Source: an uncultured Gammaproteobacteria bacterium
GTDB lineage: Bacteria; Pseudomonadota; Gammaproteobacteria; HK1
Reading direction: 5' to 3'
Length of the DNA: 64,000 nucleotides
Assembly: GCA_947258715.1 (NCBI GenBank)
Contig: CAMYJH010000014.1
Location: forward strand, 189,352-253,351
The number at the start of each line of letters is the position of its first letter. Position 1 is the first letter of the stretch. Positions 27,356-35,529 of this stretch are shown here, one piece after another. The position numbers and the translations under genes were made by a program. The notes beneath the pieces were generated by a model. The model saw only the letters and a program-made list of their open reading frames with translations, searched no databases and was not told the DNA's origin.

Positions 27356-28255
27356 ATGCTCAACATGCCGTTCGGTCGTTCCGGCAGATTCTTCAAAGGC
27401 AACATGCACACCCATTCGACCAACTCAGACGGGGTGCATCCTCCGCAGACAGTTTGCGCAGCCTATTGCGATAAAGGCTACGACTTTCTGGTTGTGACCG
27501 ATCACTTCATGGCGCAATACGGTTGGCCCATCACCGACACGCGCCGCTACCGGAACAACGGCTTCACGACTCTCATCGGTTGCGAGCTGCACGCGCCGCG
27601 AACCGAGCTGGGAGAGCTTTGGCACATCAAGGCAATCGGTTTGCCGTTCGACTTCGAGCCGCTCGGCGAGAACGAAACCGGCCCCGAAATCGCGCGCCGG
27701 GCCTACGAGGCCGGGGCGTTTATCGGCATCGTGCATCCTTCGTGGTACGGACTCACACAGAACGACGCGCGCAGCCTGCCTTTCGCCCATGCTATAGAGA
27801 TCTACAACCACGGCAGCGCGATCGAAGTGGACCGCGGAAACGACTGGCCGTTTCTAGACAGCTTGCTGAACCAAGGTTGGCGCCTGAGCGGATATGCAAC
27901 CGATGACGCCCACCACCTCACCCACGACTGGCTGGGTGGATGGGTCATGGTCGAGGCTGAGGAGCGGGACCCGGATGCGCTGCTCGAGTCCATCAAGCAG
28001 GGGCGCTTTTACTCCAGCCAGGGACCGGAGATTCACGACATCCGGATCGACGACACCGCCGTGACGGTGCGTTGTTCCCCGGCGAGGGTCATCGCCCTGC
28101 AGGGGCGGGGCTCGAAGTCCCAGCGCGAGATGGGAGACCAGTTAGAGATGGCGATACTTCCCCTGAAGCGATTCGAGACCTCCTGGTTCAGGGTCACGAT
28201 CATCGACGGGCAGGGCCGGCGCGCCTGGTCGAATCCTATCTGGCTCACGGCATAG
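27356..28255 (+). CDS. PHP-domain metal-dependent hydrolase
   Basis: PHP proteins are phosphoesterases with a trinuclear metal site. Metal ligands appear in the usual order: NMHTHSTNSDG (H18, H20, D25), VVTDH, GCELH, GIVHPSWYG, IEIYNHG and YATDDAHH. Length (299 residues) matches stand-alone PHP proteins. The C-terminal third (from about 215) forms a small beta domain with no obvious motif. Substrate is unknown; close family members hydrolyse phosphorylated nucleotides or histidinol phosphate. It is a single gene followed by repeat copy C. Confidence 0.88.
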   Translation: MLNMPFGRSGRFFKGNMHTHSTNSDGVHPPQTVCAAYCDKGYDFLVVTDHFMAQYGWPITDTRRYRNNGFTTLIGCELHAPRTELGELWHIKAIGLPFDFEPLGENETGPEIARRAYEAGAFIGIVHPSWYGLTQNDARSLPFAHAIEIYNHGSAIEVDRGNDWPFLDSLLNQGWRLSGYATDDAHHLTHDWLGGWVMVEAEERDPDALLESIKQGRFYSSQGPEIHDIRIDDTAVTVRCSPARVIALQGRGSKSQREMGDQLEMAILPLKRFETSWFRVTIIDGQGRRAWSNPIWLTA

Positions 28256-28276
28256 GTGAGTTGCCGAGTGCAACAG

Positions 28277-28311
28277 GGGGACATTCAGAGTCGGTAACTC
28301 ATTGATTGGTG
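28277..28311. repeat. Half copy C of the GGGGACATTCAGAGTT family
   Basis: GGGGACATTCAGAGTCGG followed by TAACTCATTGATTGG matches the left arm of copies A, F and G. No matching right arm is seen in the next 200 bp. The rest of the interval to 28650 holds no recognised gene; a minus-strand frame at 28337-28570 has protein-like patches but no recognisable family. Confidence 0.7.
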
Positions 28312-28650
28312 TGAACGTAGCGGAGGTCGGCCGTGTTTAGGAAACTACAAGAATGAAAAAATCTCGGCTCGAAATGTCTTCGGCTCGATAAGAATTTAAA
28401 TGCCCTCGTTGATTTCCCCCGATCGGTAGCAGCGAGCCCCAGTCTATTCCTGCAGCAGAGATGGTCAGCCCGGTGCCAGCAGCGTACTGCGGCTGAACCG
28501 ATGGCAGCGAAAGCGTTTGATTGGAGTACTTGAGCGCGCGCACGACGCGGGCTACGTGCGTCGAGCGCAAGCAATCTTCGCCCTCGGCGAGCGCGTGGCG
28601 GTCGCCGGCCGTAGATACGGCGGGACCGCCCGCTTCGTTCGCCCACCGCC

Positions 28651-29496
28651 TCAGTAGGAGAGGCTGTTGATGAGATACATGATCTTAAGCACCTCTGTCG
28701 GCGCGACGCCGCTGCCGAACGCGGCGACGAAGATCGCCTCGATGTCGCCGCTGCGGTAGGTGTTGCTGAGGGTGCGATCCACCAGTAGGCGGAAATCGTT
28801 GTCACCGCGTGCCAAGGCGAGCGCATAGGGCTCATGGGTGAAGTATCGGGAGGACAGGTTCAGCTTCACCGGGGCCGCGCTGGAGCGGAGCAGCTCCACC
28901 AGGATCATCCGATCCGCAAAGTATGCAGGGATATCGCCGGCCTCGAGACGCGCCAGCCCGTCCTGGTGGCTCTTGACCGCAACCACATCCGCGTCGATCT
29001 TGAGCTGCTTGAGGCTACGCACGAGCGCCTCCTCGGTCGTGGTTCCGGAGCGAACCCCGACTCTTTTTCCAGCGAGCCCCTCAAAATTGTCTGGGCCGTC
29101 CTCCCGGAACAGCACGCTGGCGCCGTCGACGAAGGTGTAGAGCGAGAAGTCGACGCGCTCGCGCCTTGACAGAGTCACGGAGGTGGGCCCGCACAGGATG
29201 TCGATTTTCCCCCGTTCCACCATATCGAAGCGGTTGTCAGCGCTTACCTCGATGTATTCCACCTTCATGTCCTGAAGTCCCAGCGTGGACTTCACGCTCA
29301 GGGCCACGCGTCGACACAGCTCCACGGCATAGCCCGCCGGCTCGCCAAGGGCGTTCCTGAATGCGAACGGTGGCGCATCCGAACGGTAACCAATCCGGAA
29401 CGTGTTGGACTCCTTGACGCGATCGAGCGTGGCCGCCTGTCCCGCGCCACAGAACAGCAACAGAGTTGCCGCAACCAGCAACAGAGTTGATCTCAT
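28651..29496 (-). CDS. Periplasmic amino-acid-type binding protein (SBP_bac_3)
   Basis: From ATG 29496 (GGGAGA 7 nt upstream) the protein has a signal peptide (MRSTLLLVAATLLLFCGAGQA-A) and the family 3 solute-binding fold: TFRIGYRSDAPPFAFRNALGEPAGYAVELC split around the first lobe, then DILCGPTSVTLSRRERVDFS, GKRVGVRSGTTTEEAL and YFADRMILVELL. Such proteins bind polar amino acids (glutamate/aspartate type) for ABC uptake. No permease or ATPase genes are adjacent. The gene is isolated between the PHP gene and a repeat-rich interval. Confidence 0.88.
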   Translation of the reverse strand: MRSTLLLVAATLLLFCGAGQAATLDRVKESNTFRIGYRSDAPPFAFRNALGEPAGYAVELCRRVALSVKSTLGLQDMKVEYIEVSADNRFDMVERGKIDILCGPTSVTLSRRERVDFSLYTFVDGASVLFREDGPDNFEGLAGKRVGVRSGTTTEEALVRSLKQLKIDADVVAVKSHQDGLARLEAGDIPAYFADRMILVELLRSSAAPVKLNLSSRYFTHEPYALALARGDNDFRLLVDRTLSNTYRSGDIEAIFVAAFGSGVAPTEVLKIMYLINSLSY

Positions 29497-29994
29497 CTTC
29501 AAATCTCCCGTTTTAGTCGTTAGCGCACAATTCCGCGCGACACTAGCCGAGGGCATTGCGCCCGTCGAGCTTCTTCTTCTATTCGTTTCGCATCATCGTT
29601 TCTTTTATTCCTCCACGCAAGAAACGGCCGGAAAATTGGCCGTCGCTCGTCAACCAGGTCTAAGACGCGGTTTTCGTAGCGTTTGTTTGCCTCTTATCAT
29701 CGCCCTTTTATATGGCGAAAATTGACCTTTGAGGGTCAATTCAACGGCTGGGGTCCCTCGACTTCCTAGCGACGCGGTTGGGGCTCGAGTTGAAATCGGT
29801 TGCCGCGCTATCGGCGGTTGACGGGCGTGCTCTCACCCTCCGCTTAAGAGGCGCGGACCGTACGGAAGCGATTATCGACGGAAAACGGGAACGAGTCATC
29901 GTAAATTTCAAACGTTTCGAACCGCGCGCAGGAGAGAAACAACCGGTGGTTAAGATAAGTGCGTGCGCTCCCACACACGTGCTCGCTCTGACTA
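29497..29994. other. Intergenic region with a hairpin
   Basis: A perfect 8-bp stem AATTGACC/GGTCAATT lies at 29720-29741. A plus-strand frame from 29778 (GLELKSVAALSAVDGRALTL...) is open through the adjacent MITE but is not recognised, has no ribosome-binding site and probably is not a gene. Confidence 0.4.
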
Positions 29995-30137
29995 GAACCT
30001 ATCTCGCAATTTCTGTGCTTAGCCTAACAGCGTTAAAAGACAGGCTCGAAACGCTCATTTACCGGCGTATAAACTGCGCTTATTAAGTCTGTTTTTTGCC
30101 TTGTCTTATCCAAGATCGCTAATTTTGAAATAGGTTC
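29995..30137. repeat. MITE copy 1 with TA flanks
   Basis: A 143-bp element with terminal inverted repeats GAACCTATCTCGCAATT and (reverse-complemented) GAACCTATTTCAAAATT is flanked by TA on both sides (29993-29994 and 30138-30139). A second copy lies at 33139-33279 with about 85% identity, including shared internal blocks such as TTTACCGGCGT and AAACTGCGCTTATTAAG. TA target duplication and short ends are typical of IS630/mariner-related MITEs. The right edge coincides with the stop codon of the permease gene. Confidence 0.82.
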
Positions 30138-31174
30138 TACACAAAGGCTGCGAAAACCACTCCGATTACAATCGCGCCGACAATTCCGAAGCACATGTAG
30201 GCCAGGAACACAGACCGCTTCACCAGCGACCATACCGCGGCCATGGCGGGGACCGAGCTGACCGCGCCAGCAACCATGAAGGCCATTGCCGCGCCGGCGC
30301 TCATGCCTTGCTCCATCAGACCAGCGACGAGCGCCGGGGCCGCATACCCGTTGAGATAGGCGGGGGCGCCCACCACGGCGCCGATCACGATCGGGAACAA
30401 GCCCTCGCCGCCGACCACGCCACCAATCGCTTCCGCCGGCACGTAGGTGACGAGCAGCGCTTCCAGCAGATAGGCCAGCGCCAGCCATTTGATCAGAAAA
30501 AGCGCGTTCACCATCGCCTCGGATCTAAAAGACTTGATCCGCCTCGAATCCTTCCAGAATCGCCACATTGATCTACCTTCGAACGGTGAGGGTCCGCCGC
30601 CGCAGCAACCGCCGCTCGAGCGATTCTTTAGCGGTTGCGCGAAGGCTCCCTGGTTGATCAGGAACCGAACGCCAAAGCCGCCCATGAGGCCGAGCGCCAC
30701 CGCCGCCACGGCCTTGCCGATGGCGAACTCCCATCCAAGGGCGGCAGCGGTGATAAGCACCGTCGGCGGGTCGATGAGCGGCGAGGACAACCAGAACGCC
30801 ATCACTGCCGAAAGCGGTGCACCGACGGCCAGCAGACCGGCAACGAATGGAATCACCTCGCACGAGCAGAAGGGGGCGAGCCCGCCGAAAAACGCCGCGA
30901 GCACGATCATGCGAGTCTCGCGGCCTTCAAAGGCTCGGGCCACGACGCTCTCCGCGCCGCTTGCCTTGAGATAAGCAATGAGCAGAACCGCGACCGCAAT
31001 GTACGCAAGCGTGCCGCTGAATGCACCAATCGCGATCCGGAGGACCGGATCGAGCTGCTCGCCGTCGAACAGCGCCACCGCGACCGGTATGAGCAGAATA
31101 AGCGTCCAGACCGAAAAAATGCTGTCGGCGCGCCTGCGCAGCTCGTCGAAGCCTTTGACCGCGATCTCGGTCAT
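30137..31174 (-). CDS. ArsP/YraQ-family (DUF318) permease
   Basis: The 345-residue protein has about eight hydrophobic helices in two halves separated by a Cys-rich cytoplasmic linker (SSGGCCGGGP). Both halves carry the family's repeated motif, APFCSCEVIPFVAGLLAVG with SPLIDPPTV, and GAPAYLNGYAAPALVAGL in the second half. Members include ArsP, which exports trivalent organoarsenicals, and other thiol-dependent exporters. The gene follows an ArsR-type regulator by 12 bp, supporting a metalloid or thiol-reactive substrate. Its stop codon TAG is formed exactly at the edge of MITE copy 1, so the original C-terminus may have been longer or shorter. Confidence 0.9.
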   Translation of the reverse strand: MTEIAVKGFDELRRRADSIFSVWTLILLIPVAVALFDGEQLDPVLRIAIGAFSGTLAYIAVAVLLIAYLKASGAESVVARAFEGRETRMIVLAAFFGGLAPFCSCEVIPFVAGLLAVGAPLSAVMAFWLSSPLIDPPTVLITAAALGWEFAIGKAVAAVALGLMGGFGVRFLINQGAFAQPLKNRSSGGCCGGGPSPFEGRSMWRFWKDSRRIKSFRSEAMVNALFLIKWLALAYLLEALLVTYVPAEAIGGVVGGEGLFPIVIGAVVGAPAYLNGYAAPALVAGLMEQGMSAGAAMAFMVAGAVSSVPAMAAVWSLVKRSVFLAYMCFGIVGAIVIGVVFAAFV

Positions 31175-31186
31175 GGTGTTTTTCCC

Positions 31187-31498
31187 TTACCCGCCGGCTC
31201 GGGTGTGCCTGGCCTCTGCGCAGCACTCCCGAAGCAGGAAGCCGGCCAGCTCCTCGATGCGCGTGTAGGCGGCACGATTAATCACCGCGCGGCCCTGGCG
31301 TTCCTGATCGATGAGCCCGCCGGCGGCGAGAAATCTCAGGTGGTGGGCCAGGGTGGACGCCGGCAAACGGACGCGTTCCTGAAGCTCGCCCACCGCGAGG
31401 CCCTCATCGCCGGCGCGAACAAGTGCCAGCAACACCTCGAGCCGAGGCTCCGAGCCGACCGCCGCGAAACCCTGGGCTGCCTCCTCCAGATCGAGCAT
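31187..31498 (-). CDS. ArsR-family transcriptional regulator
   Basis: The 103-residue protein is a winged-helix ArsR/SmtB repressor: RLEVLLALV, the recognition helix region LPASTLAHHLRFLAAGGLI and the wing QERQGRAVINR. The usual CxC metal site of the recognition helix is missing. Instead a vicinal cysteine pair is present near the C-terminus (ECC, residues 91-93), as in the Acidithiobacillus-type ArsR proteins that sense arsenite or organoarsenicals with C-terminal cysteines. It is the first gene of a two-gene operon with the ArsP-like permease. A promoter with an overlapping palindrome lies immediately upstream. Confidence 0.9.
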   Translation of the reverse strand: MLDLEEAAQGFAAVGSEPRLEVLLALVRAGDEGLAVGELQERVRLPASTLAHHLRFLAAGGLIDQERQGRAVINRAAYTRIEELAGFLLRECCAEARHTRAGG

Positions 31499-31520
31499 GG
31501 CTTTACTATCCTGAAAAGAA

Positions 31521-31560
31521 ACTATAAAACTAGAATATTAGTTATATAGTCCCATGTCAA
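31521..31560 (-). promoter_or_regulatory. Promoter and overlapping palindromic operator of the arsR-permease operon
   Basis: On the minus strand TTGACA (31560-31555) and TATTCT (31537-31532) are separated by exactly 17 bp. A 30-bp imperfect palindrome with outer arms ACTATA/TATAGT and inner arms AACTA/TAGTT (31521-31550) covers the -10 and part of the spacer. This is the expected geometry for an ArsR repressor that blocks RNA polymerase until a metalloid binds. Confidence 0.72.
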
Positions 31561-31697
31561 GCGTCCACTAACGAGTGCGTAAAAACGAGTAGGGAAAGGT
31601 CAGGGAGCGGTAGTCGCCCAGACGAATATCGCTCTCGTTGGGATGCAGTTCGGCAGCTAAGGGGGCTACGAATGAATTTGAGCGTCCTGTTTCTTCG

Positions 31698-32141
31698 CTA
31701 CTGCCGGAACGGGTAGCCGGCCTTCTGCCATTCGGCGAGGTGCATCACCACGGCGGTGACGTTGGTGAATCCCAGATCCTTGATCGTCTTCGCCGCAAGC
31801 GAGGAACGATTGCCGGACACGCATTGCACATAGATAGGCCGCTCGAAGTCGATGTTGGCGGGAAAACCCACAAGCTGCCAAATCCCGAATTCAACCACTC
31901 CTCGCGGCAGGTGGACCGCGCCAGGGATGTGTCCGGACGCATATTCGGATTCCTCTCGTACGTCGATGATCAGCGCGCCGGCGGGGTTGTCGACCACCTT
32001 CTTGAAGCCTTCAATGTCGATGACGTTCACGTCGTCCCGAGCCGCCCTGATTATGTCGCCAACGACCGGCGGCAAGTGCGCCGCCGTGGCGACCGCGGGC
32101 AGCAGAAGCAAGGCTGCGAGCGAAAGTTTCATTCTGTTCAT
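31698..32141 (-). CDS. Secreted rhodanese-like sulfurtransferase
   Basis: From ATG 32141 (AGGAGAAGG upstream) the protein has a signal peptide (MKLSLAALLLLPAVATA-A) and one rhodanese domain with the CH2A-like part DVREESEYASGHIPGAVHLP and the active-site loop CVSGNRSS, whose cysteine can carry a persulfide. It is therefore a periplasmic rhodanese for thiosulfate, cyanide or other sulfur transfer; the acceptor is unknown. A longer frame would start inside repeat copy D and is less likely. Gene order with the arsR operon is divergent or unrelated. Confidence 0.9.
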   Translation of the reverse strand: MNRMKLSLAALLLLPAVATAAHLPPVVGDIIRAARDDVNVIDIEGFKKVVDNPAGALIIDVREESEYASGHIPGAVHLPRGVVEFGIWQLVGFPANIDFERPIYVQCVSGNRSSLAAKTIKDLGFTNVTAVVMHLAEWQKAGYPFRQ

Positions 32142-32163
32142 ATCCTTCTCCTCGCCATAGGTG

Positions 32164-32196
32164 GGGGACATTCAGAGTTCGCAACCCCTTAATATT
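32164..32196. repeat. Half copy D of the GGGGACATTCAGAGTT family
   Basis: GGGGACATTCAGAGTTCG and the following CAACCCCTTAATATTG match the left arm. It sits 20 bp upstream of the rhodanese start codon, between that gene and its likely promoter. From here to the dctP control region (about 32200-33440) no intact gene was recognised. Confidence 0.7.
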
Positions 32197-32577
32197 GAAC
32201 TACCTGAAGTTTCTTGAGCAAACTCGTCGCTGTTCCGGATTTTGCTAAGACTTCAGCATGGAGGTGAAAATCAGGCGCGTGTGTTGCCGTTCGTCCTCCA
32301 TAGGCCATCATCGGGGCGATACCAGGAATGATGCGGCTCCGAATGCTGCAGTTCAATCAGTCCGATTTCGCTAAGGCGGCGAAGTTGGTCCGATTTGCGC
32401 GTAGTTGGTTTCTTCCCAGACAGACTGGCAAGGTTCTGGCGACACCCCGAGACGACTGCCCGAGCTTTGGAGGTTTTTGAGCAAAAAGCGCCGCGTGGAA
32501 ACGGCACGGCAGTCGACTATTGATCTAATAGTGTCTCGTGGTGCCTCTAAACCTTCGATGGCACATATCTAGAGTGA

Positions 32578-32799
32578 CTGGAGAAAAAGCTGGCCGTGCT
32601 GGAAGAAAATCCCAGCCACAAGCGCTCGCTATATGTCGCTTTGAGCAACAAGGTAAGCCACTTGTTTGGGAAAATCGCGAACAGAGACGAAGAATTAACC
32701 GAAACGGTATTTACGAAGGTCAGTAAATCCAATCCGAAAACGACGCGACAAAGACTTGAAACTATGTTGAAGAATCTATCTACAGGAGCACATTCGTGA
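32578..32799 (+). pseudogene. Unrecognised coding fragment
   Basis: A 73-codon frame opens right after a TGA and reads as a helical, charged peptide (LEKKLAVLEENPSHKRSLYV, KTTRQRLETMLKNLSTGAHS). It has GTG 32596 as a possible start but no ribosome-binding site. It looks like the C-terminal end of a larger lost protein. A minus-strand frame at 32271-32507 (LSGKKPTTRKSDQLRRLSEI) may be another fragment. Confidence 0.3.
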
Positions 32800-33138
32800 A
32801 GCATCATCTTTCAAAACAATTCTCTAAATGCCGTTTACGCAATCCTCACATTCCTTTTCGCGTCGGTAATTCTGCTGTATTCCTGGAACACCATATCACT
32901 GCTGCTTGACTAGCCTCTCACCCAGTATAAGCATGCGGTTGTTACACCGGCCGTTGCCTATATGCTGGGACGGGTCATGCGCGGTGCCGTCGGTCACGGC
33001 CGCCGGGCGCTGCTCTAGGGGCCGAGTGGCGGCGCGTGATTGGTCGTCGGAAAAGGTCAAAAAGCGTCCCGGAGTTGACTTGTCGCCAAAAAGACAATTC
33101 CGCAGAAAGGTGGCCGGCTAGGCTCCTCAGCGTGATTA

Positions 33139-33279
33139 GAACCCATCTCAAAATTGCGCTGCTTAGCCTAACGGCGTTAAGAATAGGTTCAAAATGCTCA
33201 TTTACCGGCGTCTAAACTGCGCTTATTAAGCCTGTGTTTGCCTTGTCTTATCCAAGCTCGCTAATTTTGAGATAGGTTC
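33139..33279. repeat. MITE copy 2 with TA flanks
   Basis: This 141-bp element matches MITE copy 1 along its length. Its ends GAACCCATCTCAAAATT and (reverse-complemented) GAACCTATCTCAAAATT are almost perfect inverted repeats, and TA flanks both sides (33137-33138 and 33280-33281). It abuts a second palindromic element at 33283. Confidence 0.85.
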
Positions 33280-33282
33280 TAG

Positions 33283-33441
33283 TGTCCCGTCCCGTAAATA
33301 GGTTGCGTATATCGGCGAGCTACCCGGGTCGTGTGGCAAGACGCGGGGAGGAGGAATAGCCGTAGCTATTGCGACGAGTCGCAACGCCGCCACACGGCGC
33401 GGGAGCCGGCGAGATACCGAAGTTATTTGCGGGACGGGACA
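33283..33441. repeat. Long imperfect palindrome with TGTCCCGTCCC ends
   Basis: The element begins TGTCCCGTCCCGTAAATA and ends with the inverted counterpart (TATTTGCGGGACGGGACA). The arms remain about 70% complementary for some 55 bp, and a perfect inner hairpin TTGCGAC-GA-GTCGCAA sits at the centre. It is probably another MITE-like or REP-like element. It lies between MITE copy 2 and the dctP enhancer sites. Confidence 0.72.
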
Positions 33442-33449
33442 TTCCCCGC

Positions 33450-33498
33450 GTGCGGGAATCCGCACAGACCCCGGCGCCGACTCTGCGGAATCCCGCAC
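33450..33498 (+). promoter_or_regulatory. Two tandem palindromes, probable DctD enhancer sites
   Basis: GTGCGGGAATCCGCAC (33450-33465) and CTGCGGAATCCCGCAC (33483-33498) are two closely similar palindromes whose centres are 33 bp apart, about three helical turns. They lie 112-160 bp upstream of the sigma-54 promoter. The core GTGCGGA-N-TCCGCAC resembles DctD upstream activating sequences known from rhizobia, which also occur as tandem pairs. A DctD-type activator gene is in the same cluster. Confidence 0.68.
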
Positions 33499-33609
33499 AT
33501 CTAGCCGGCAGCGGCTAAGGCCACCGCGGAAGCCCCGGTGCCCAAAAGGCCCCGTTTAATGTAAGGTAAAATACTCCAACAAAAAGACCGGGCGGGCCGC
33601 GACGCGACC

Positions 33610-33625
33610 TGGCCCGATGCTTGCA
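33610..33625 (+). promoter_or_regulatory. Sigma-54 (-24/-12) promoter of dctP
   Basis: TGGCCCG-ATGC-TTGCA matches the RpoN consensus TGGCACG-N4-TTGCA at all but one position, with the invariant GG and GC 12 bp apart. Transcription would start near 33636, about 134 bp before the dctP start codon. Confidence 0.78.
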
Positions 33626-33769
33626 AGCAAACCATCCGAACCCGGCACGAGGCGGTTCGACGCCCCGAATCGGAAACGGAGCCCGGCGACAAGAACCGGG
33701 ACGCCACCGGCGGTTCGAGGCGAGCGCTGCTGCCGTGGGACCCATAAGCAAACAAAGAGGAGATTACCG

Positions 33770-34777
33770 ATGCGCAAGACAATGATCGCGGCCGCCGCCG
33801 GCGCTGCGCTATTTACCTTCACCTTTAGCTTCGCCACGCCCGCGGTCGCCGCCTGCGACCCGGGCGAGGTCGTTATCAAGTTCAGCCATGTGACCAACAC
33901 CGACCGTCACCCCAAGGGGATCGCGGCAGCGCTGCTTTCGAAGCGGGTCAACGAGGAGATGAACGGCAAGGCGTGCATGGAGGTGTTTCCCAACTCCAGC
34001 CTCTACGACGACAACAAAGTCCTCGAGGCTTTGCTCAACGGGGACGTTCAGCTGGCTGCCCCGTCGCTGTCCAAGTTCGAGAAGTTCACCAAGAAGTACC
34101 GTATCTTCGACCTCCCGTTCTTGTTCGAGGACGTGGGCGCGGTGGATCGCTTTCAGAACTCCCCCGCGGGTCAAAAGCTCAAGAATTCGATGCGGCGCCG
34201 CGGATTGCAGGGGCTGGCTTTCTGGCATAACGGCATGAAGCAGATGTCGGCCAAGGTCCCATTGATGATGCCCGAAGATGCCAAGGGTCTGAAGTTCCGG
34301 GTGCAGGCCTCCGACGTGCTCGTGGCGCAGTTCGTGCAGCTAGGCGCCAACCCCCAGAAGATGTCGTTCAGCGAGGTCTACGGCGGGCTGCAGACCGGAG
34401 TCATCGACGGTCAGGAAAACACCTGGTCGAACATCTACGGCAAGAAGTTCTTCGAGGTCCAGGACGGCATCACCGAGACCAATCACGGCATCATCGACTA
34501 CCTGGTGGTGACCTCCACCGAATGGTGGGACGAGCTCAAGCCCGGGGTGCGCGACCAGTTTGCCCAAATCCTCAAGGAGGTCACGGAGGAGCGAAACTCC
34601 GAGGCGGTCAAGGTCAACATGGCCAACAAGCAGAAAATCGTCGAAGCAGGGGGCACGATTCGGACCCTCACTCCGGAGCAGCGTAGCGCTTGGATCAAGG
34701 CCATGCGGCCGGTGTGGAGCAAGTTCGAGAAAGACATCGGCGCCGATCTGCTGGAATCCGCGCAGAAGGGCAGCTGA
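33770..34777 (+). CDS. dctP: TRAP transporter solute-binding protein (DctP type)
   Basis: ATG 33770 follows AGAGGAGAT. A signal peptide (MRKTMIAAAAGAALFTFTFS...AVA-A) leads into the TRAP binding-protein fold: VIKFSHVTNTDRHPKG, QLAAPSLSKFEKF, the conserved Arg segment GLKFRVQASDVL and the signature GGLQTGVIDGQENTWSNI. This periplasmic protein delivers C4-dicarboxylates or related carboxylates to the DctQM membrane complex. It is the first gene of dctPQM-uspA-dctBD and is preceded by a sigma-54 promoter and enhancer-like sites. A divergent paralogue without membrane partners is at 54370. Confidence 0.94.
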   Translation: MRKTMIAAAAGAALFTFTFSFATPAVAACDPGEVVIKFSHVTNTDRHPKGIAAALLSKRVNEEMNGKACMEVFPNSSLYDDNKVLEALLNGDVQLAAPSLSKFEKFTKKYRIFDLPFLFEDVGAVDRFQNSPAGQKLKNSMRRRGLQGLAFWHNGMKQMSAKVPLMMPEDAKGLKFRVQASDVLVAQFVQLGANPQKMSFSEVYGGLQTGVIDGQENTWSNIYGKKFFEVQDGITETNHGIIDYLVVTSTEWWDELKPGVRDQFAQILKEVTEERNSEAVKVNMANKQKIVEAGGTIRTLTPEQRSAWIKAMRPVWSKFEKDIGADLLESAQKGS

Positions 34778-34876
34778 TCGCCGTTTCGATTCGGATTTAA
34801 CCCGAGGCGCCCGGCGGCTCGCGCCGGCCGGGCCCTCGGTCACCTTCCCAGGTCACCTTAGCTCAAGGATATGGCC

Positions 34877-35527
34877 ATGAACGACCAGACCTTGCATAAA
34901 ATCGGCCGCGCGGTTGATGCGGTCGAGGAAACGCTGATAGCGATCCTGCTCGCAGCGATGACCCTCATCACCTTTGCCAACGTCGTTGCACGTTACGTCT
35001 TCAACGCCAACATTCTGTGGGCGCTCGAGGTCACGGTGTTCCTGTTCGCCTGGATGGTGCTGCTGGGTGCGTCGTACGCGGCCAAGAAGCACATCCATAT
35101 CGGTGTCGACGTTGTCATTGTGCGCGTCCCTTCGGGGGTGCGCAAAACGCTCGCGATCATCGCCGTGATCGCCTGCCTCGCCTTCAGCGTGCTCCTCCTG
35201 ATAGGAAGCTGGGATTACTGGTGGGCGTTCGCCACCAAGCGCGCGTTTCTGGAGACCGACGATGTGCCGATGCCCGAGTTCCTGCAGTTTCTCGCCGACG
35301 CGCTCAACGAGGGCGAGCGCTACGAGAAGATGCCCCGCTTCATCCCCTACTTCATCTTGCCGCTGAGCATGGCGTTGCTCACCCTTCGTTACCTCCAGCT
35401 CGGCTGGGAAGTGCTGCGCGGAAAGGAGGACATGATCATTGCCAGCCACGAGGGGGCCGAAGAAATTGAGGGGCTGGAGGAAAGCGTAGAAACCGGTGAC
35501 CCCGCCGAGCCGACAAAGAGGGACTGA
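34877..35527 (+). CDS. dctQ: TRAP transporter small permease (DctQ type)
   Basis: The protein has four membrane helices (TLIAILLAAMTLITFANVVA, ILWALEVTVFLFAWMVLLG, TLAIIAVIACLAFSVLLLI, and one near residue 155) and the DctQ hallmark ASYAAKKHIHIGVDVV. It forms the membrane complex with DctM. ATG 34877 is preferred over 34871 because AAGGA is then correctly spaced. It lies about 100 bp after dctP and 2 bp before dctM. The C-terminal tail is strongly acidic. Confidence 0.91.
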   Translation: MNDQTLHKIGRAVDAVEETLIAILLAAMTLITFANVVARYVFNANILWALEVTVFLFAWMVLLGASYAAKKHIHIGVDVVIVRVPSGVRKTLAIIAVIACLAFSVLLLIGSWDYWWAFATKRAFLETDDVPMPEFLQFLADALNEGERYEKMPRFIPYFILPLSMALLTLRYLQLGWEVLRGKEDMIIASHEGAEEIEGLEESVETGDPAEPTKRD

Positions 35528-35529
35528 TC

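Noticed and set aside
29778-30086. Plus-strand frame of 102 codons
   Set aside because: Its last third is MITE sequence and there is no ribosome-binding site or recognised domain.
33450-33498. Hairpin first read as a terminator
   Set aside because: There is no T-run and no gene just upstream; two similar palindromes spaced 33 bp before a sigma-54 promoter fit enhancer sites better.
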